Part shown: positions 61,004 to 64,000 of the stretch, piece after piece
Numbering within the stretch: position 1 is the first letter of the stretch
Layout: each line of letters opens with the position of its first letter
Origin: Maridesulfovibrio sp.
GTDB taxonomy: Bacteria; Desulfobacterota; Desulfovibrionia; Desulfovibrionales; Desulfovibrionaceae
Direction: 5' to 3'
Assembly (NCBI RefSeq): GCF_963676065.1
Contig: NZ_OY780933.1
Coordinates: forward strand, 3,986,501-4,050,500
Length of the DNA: 64,000 nucleotides
Program-made: the position numbers and the translations under genes
Notes under the pieces: model-generated
The model's database searches: none
What the model saw: only the letters and a program-made list of their open reading frames with translations
What the model was told of the DNA's origin: nothing

Positions 61004-62515
61004 ATGAAACGTTCCAGCGGCATTCTTATGCATTTCACATCACTGCCATCACGATTCGGGGTAGGCGATCTTGGGCCGGCGGCCTATGACTTCGCTGATT
61101 TTCTGGCCGAGGCCGGGCAAAGATTCTGGCAGGTGCTCCCCATAACCCCCACGTCTCCGGATCTCTGCAATTCCCCATATTCAGGTTTTTCCGCCTTTGC
61201 GGCCAATCCTTTGCTTATCAGCCCGGAATTAATGGTTGAGTACGGTCTGCTTGAGTACGAGGACATTATCCAAAATACGCAACCGGATTCAGAAAAAGCT
61301 GACTTTGAAACAGCCGGACAAATCAAAGAAAAACTTCTGCGTAAAGCATTTTCAAAAGTAGCCAACACTCTTCCGGAAGATCATGTTTTTAACCAGTTCA
61401 TCTGGGACAACATGCACTGGGTCAACGATTTCGCTCTATTCGCTGCCCTAAAAAAACACTTTAAAGGCGCAAGCTGGCTAACTTGGCCGGAGGATATCCG
61501 CGATAGAACAGAAGACGGCATGCGTCACTGGGGAGAGAAACTTTTCCGGGAAATCCTGTACGTAAAATTCTGCCAATGGATTTTCTTCCGCCAGTGGGGA
61601 AAGCTGAAGGATCACCTTGACGAGATCGGAGTAGAATTGATCGGGGACGTACCCATCTATGTCACCCACGATAGTTCCGATGTTTGGGCAAACCGTAATA
61701 TTTTTAAGTTGGATGAGCGTGGCGAATCATACTGCGTAGCCGGCGTTCCGCCCGATTATTTCAGTAAAAGCGGTCAGCTATGGGGAAATCCGGTCTATAA
61801 CTGGGACGTGCTTCAAAATGACGGGTTCGGATGGTGGCTCAGCCGAATGAAGCACAATCTCGGACTCTATCATTGGGTCCGGCTTGATCATTTCCGGGGC
61901 TTTTCCGCTTATTGGGAGATCCCTGCCGAGGCAGAAACAGCCATCGAGGGGTACTGGGTACCCGCCCCCGGTCATCAACTATTTGAAAAACTTACAGCAG
62001 AGATGGGATGTCTGCGGGTCATTGCTGAAGACCTTGGACATATTACACCGGATGTAATCTGGCTTAAAGACCGCTTCCATCTGCCGGGTATGAACATCCT
62101 CCAATTCTCATTCGGCGACGACATTGGTTATTGCGGCGATGCCCTGCATAATCACAAGAGAAATTCCGTTGTCTACACCGGAACTCATGACAACAACACC
62201 AACAGGGGCTGGTTCCTTGATGATGCGGATGATGTCAGCCGCAAACACCTGCTTTCCTATCTGGGGCACAACTGGATCGACGATTCCAAAATATCATGGG
62301 AGCTTATCCGCTTGCTTATGTCCAGTGTCGGTTGTCTATGCGTCATTCAGGCTCAGGACCTGCTAAGCCTTGATGGAAAGGCGCGTATGAACATTCCCGG
62401 TGAAGCTGATGGAAACTGGGGCTGGAAGCTTACTCCAGGACAGCTCACTCCTCTAATCCGCGAAAAGCTCGGTGAAATGACTGAACTCTTTGGCAGAACC
62501 AGTAAAATAGACTGA
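61004..62515 (+). CDS. malQ: 4-alpha-glucanotransferase (amylomaltase)
   Basis: 503 aa from the ATG at 61004, behind AAAGGAG. The GH77 family is clear: GILMHFTSLPSRFGVGDLG at the start, GDVPIYVTHDSSDVWAN, nucleophile Asp in VRLDHFRGFSAYW (near 300), acid/base Glu in RVIAEDLGHITPDV, and the third carboxylate in GTHDNNTNRGW. All catalytic residues are present, in contrast to the preceding TreZ-like protein. It moves alpha-1,4-glucan segments between chains in glycogen or maltodextrin metabolism. A weak hairpin with a T-run (62577-62601) may terminate the transcript. Confidence 0.95.
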   Translation: MKRSSGILMHFTSLPSRFGVGDLGPAAYDFADFLAEAGQRFWQVLPITPTSPDLCNSPYSGFSAFAANPLLISPELMVEYGLLEYEDIIQNTQPDSEKADFETAGQIKEKLLRKAFSKVANTLPEDHVFNQFIWDNMHWVNDFALFAALKKHFKGASWLTWPEDIRDRTEDGMRHWGEKLFREILYVKFCQWIFFRQWGKLKDHLDEIGVELIGDVPIYVTHDSSDVWANRNIFKLDERGESYCVAGVPPDYFSKSGQLWGNPVYNWDVLQNDGFGWWLSRMKHNLGLYHWVRLDHFRGFSAYWEIPAEAETAIEGYWVPAPGHQLFEKLTAEMGCLRVIAEDLGHITPDVIWLKDRFHLPGMNILQFSFGDDIGYCGDALHNHKRNSVVYTGTHDNNTNRGWFLDDADDVSRKHLLSYLGHNWIDDSKISWELIRLLMSSVGCLCVIQAQDLLSLDGKARMNIPGEADGNWGWKLTPGQLTPLIREKLGEMTELFGRTSKID

Positions 62516-62677
62516 TTTTTAGTGCTGTAACCCTCTGCTACTGCGACACTTTTATAGTGTTATAAAATTGTAGCTACTCCGTAACCGGATTGTGTTTTTT
62601 TCCCAGACAGGCGGACGTATAAGCCCAATAGTTAAAGGATTAATAATCAATTCCACACAAGAAGTCGGAGGTTTATT

Positions 62678-63028
62678 ATGAATTCTGCCCAAAGAACCAG
62701 CATTAAAAGACACATCAACGAGAAACTCACTGAGCTAGTCGAACGTTGCCAGTCACGCGACACTGCGGTTGAAAGCTGTGCTGATGATAACGAGTACGCG
62801 TCCCGCATCAGCGAACAGAAAATCAATCTTGCGCTGCATGTACGCGAGACCGAACTTATCACCGCACTTGAAGAAACTCTTGGCCGCGTAGAGCACTGGG
62901 ATTTCGGCATTTGTGAAGACTGTGGTGAAGAGATCGCCATCGCCCGAATCAAGGCTAACCCGACCACCAGATTCTGCGTGTCCTGCCAGTCACGCTTGGA
63001 AGAAGATCAACTCGGACGCGTGGGCTAA
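62678..63028 (+). CDS. DksA/TraR family C4 zinc-finger protein
   Basis: 116 aa. The helical coiled-coil part (INLALHVRETELITALEETL) precedes the zinc finger CEDCGEEIAIARIKANPTTR followed by CVSC, the DksA/TraR signature. It is shorter than E. coli DksA, and the acidic tip of the coiled coil is not clearly conserved. Such proteins bind the RNA polymerase secondary channel and alter promoter response, often with ppGpp. The start follows GGAGG. The glycosyltransferase downstream begins 43 bp later. Confidence 0.9.
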   Translation: MNSAQRTSIKRHINEKLTELVERCQSRDTAVESCADDNEYASRISEQKINLALHVRETELITALEETLGRVEHWDFGICEDCGEEIAIARIKANPTTRFCVSCQSRLEEDQLGRVG

Positions 63029-63071
63029 TTCCCCCTTTATCAGGCTTGAAAAAAAGGATAATTATCTATCC

Positions 63072-63761
63072 ATGCAATCAAGCTTGAAAATATCGGTCAT
63101 CATTCCTGTGTATGGTGAGGCGGGGTCAATTACCGCCTGCATCAAAAATGTACGGGAATGCTGCGGGGAAGATTGCGAAATCATCATCGTCGATGGTTCT
63201 GCTGACGGTTCAACCCTGTCCGCAGTGAAAGATGATGGGGTGATGCTTTTGTCATCACCTCCCGGGCGAGCGGTCCAGATGAACTACGGCGCGAAAAAAG
63301 CCTCTGGGAATATTCTACTATTTCTGCACGCCGACACAACTCTGCCGCCTGCAGCTGATTCCCTTATCCGCCGAGCCTTACTCGCTCCTTGCGCTTCTGC
63401 CGGAGCCTTTAAGCTAGGCTTCGATACTTCTGCGCGCTCCATGAAATTCATCGCCTGTATCGCTGATCTGCGGTGCAGAATTGAGCGGGTTCCATACGGT
63501 GACCAAGCTGTTTTTATTACCGGTAAAACTTTTGCGGAGGTCGGTGGTTTTCCTGAAATTCCTCTCATGGAAGACGTAGAACTATTCCGTAAAATCAAGA
63601 ATAAAAAGCTCGAAATCGTTGTCCTTAAAGAGTCCGTCACGACATCTGCCCGGCGTTATCAGGCTAAGGGGCCCCTGCGCTGCGCATTTATAAACACATG
63701 CCTGCGCATTCTGCATGTACTCGGGATTAGCCCGGAAACGTTAAGCAAATGGTATTATTAA
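63072..63761 (+). CDS. Glycosyltransferase, rSAM/selenodomain-associated transferase 2 type
   Basis: 229 aa from the ATG at 63072; a longer frame reaching into the dksA-like gene is rejected. GT-A motifs: KISVIIPVYGEAGSITACI, EIIIVDGSADGST, GRAVQMNYGAKKASG, LFLHADTTLPP and FPEIPLMEDVELFRKI. The combination with the next gene is the usual pair of rSAM/selenodomain-associated transferases (TIGR04283 then TIGR04282), linked in other genomes to arsenosugar-type synthesis. That partner radical-SAM gene is not in the window. Confidence 0.85.
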   Translation: MQSSLKISVIIPVYGEAGSITACIKNVRECCGEDCEIIIVDGSADGSTLSAVKDDGVMLLSSPPGRAVQMNYGAKKASGNILLFLHADTTLPPAADSLIRRALLAPCASAGAFKLGFDTSARSMKFIACIADLRCRIERVPYGDQAVFITGKTFAEVGGFPEIPLMEDVELFRKIKNKKLEIVVLKESVTTSARRYQAKGPLRCAFINTCLRILHVLGISPETLSKWYY

Positions 63762-63762
63762 G

Positions 63763-64000
63763 ATGGTTACCATGAGCAACGTAGTAATAACATTCGTAAA
63801 ATATCCCGAAGCAGGCATGGTTAAGACGCGGCTCGGAGAAAAATTGGGATACGATGCAGCAGCGAAACTATACTCTGCATTTGTCCGCGATATGCTGCAT
63901 AACTTTGCAGCCAAAGGAATAGCGCCCCTCATTGCTTATGATCCCTTCAGGACGGAAGCTGAATACCGAAAATGGCTGGGCGAACACAATTACTTACCGC
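63763..64000 (+). CDS. DUF2064 / rSAM-associated transferase 1 (cut by window edge)
   Basis: The first 79 codons are visible. The ATG at 63763 lies 1 bp after the previous stop; an in-frame ATG at 63772 is also possible. VVITFVKYPEAGMVKTRLGE is the nucleotide-binding signature of the TIGR04282/DUF2064 family, whose fold resembles sugar-nucleotide transferases. It is the second half of the transferase pair, and translational coupling is likely. The remainder lies beyond 64000. Confidence 0.85.
   Translation, partial: MVTMSNVVITFVKYPEAGMVKTRLGEKLGYDAAAKLYSAFVRDMLHNFAAKGIAPLIAYDPFRTEAEYRKWLGEHNYLP

Noticed and set aside
1..64000. CRISPR arrays, insertion sequences, phage genes, rRNA operons
   Set aside because: No regularly spaced repeats, transposase or integrase motifs, terminal inverted repeats or rRNA sequence were seen on reading the window.

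Overview
The window looks like chromosomal sequence from a marine, flagellated, Gram-negative sulfate reducer of the Desulfovibrionaceae (Maridesulfovibrio or Desulfovibrio type). This is an inference from gene content: a very large FAD/Fe-S/CCG organic-acid oxidoreductase, a SulP transporter, many two-component and c-di-GMP proteins, flagellin, and moderate G+C with AT-rich gaps. There are no rRNA genes, insertion sequences, phage genes or CRISPR arrays. Both ends cut a gene: sulP on the left and a DUF2064-type transferase on the right.

Layout. 1-4.1 kb: tetR and sulP (one minus-strand unit) and a class V aminotransferase. 4.5-9.6 kb: a plus-strand run of an 1180-aa FAD/Fe-S oxidoreductase, ruvX and mltG. 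9.7-22 kb: a signalling island of two divergent units. The minus unit is PilZ, a binding lipoprotein, a histidine kinase and a receiver-STAS protein. The plus unit is a receiver, an HD-GYP protein, a second binding protein and a hybrid kinase, followed by a molybdenum-carrier-like protein and an opposed stand-alone HPt protein. 22-24.5 kb: an ArsR-controlled metal efflux unit. 24.6-26.4 kb: tRNA-Trp, an M50 protease and trpS in one apparent minus unit. 27-29.3 kb: a sulfur carrier, a TtuA-type tRNA thiolase and a glycosyltransferase. 29.4-34 kb: a PilZ protein, pabA-pabB-pabC and a class I aminotransferase. 34-38.4 kb: an RND pump and its adaptor. 39-45 kb: icd, flagellin with an unusual long upstream region, and a PAS kinase. 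45-54.5 kb: a lipoprotein NagZ, gmhA, a CheY-like receiver, a LysE exporter, a Cache chemoreceptor, asnB and znuBC. 54.7-64 kb: an SGNH hydrolase, threonine aldolase, an OlsF-like double acyltransferase, a TreZ-like protein with a lost catalytic triad beside malQ, a DksA-type protein and an rSAM/selenodomain-associated transferase pair.

How the genes work together. The most coherent feature is the 9.7-22 kb island. Two homologous pairs of periplasmic binding protein and histidine kinase, each joined by an ATGA stop/start overlap and with no permease genes, flank c-di-GMP effector (PilZ) and degradation (HD-GYP) genes plus receivers and an HPt protein. This suggests binding proteins used as ligand sensors for kinases rather than for import. 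The second area of interest is the 743-bp region upstream of flagellin. It has a sigma-54-like promoter, a CsrA-type hairpin just before the ribosome binding site, and a strongly structured stretch that I could not assign to a known RNA family.
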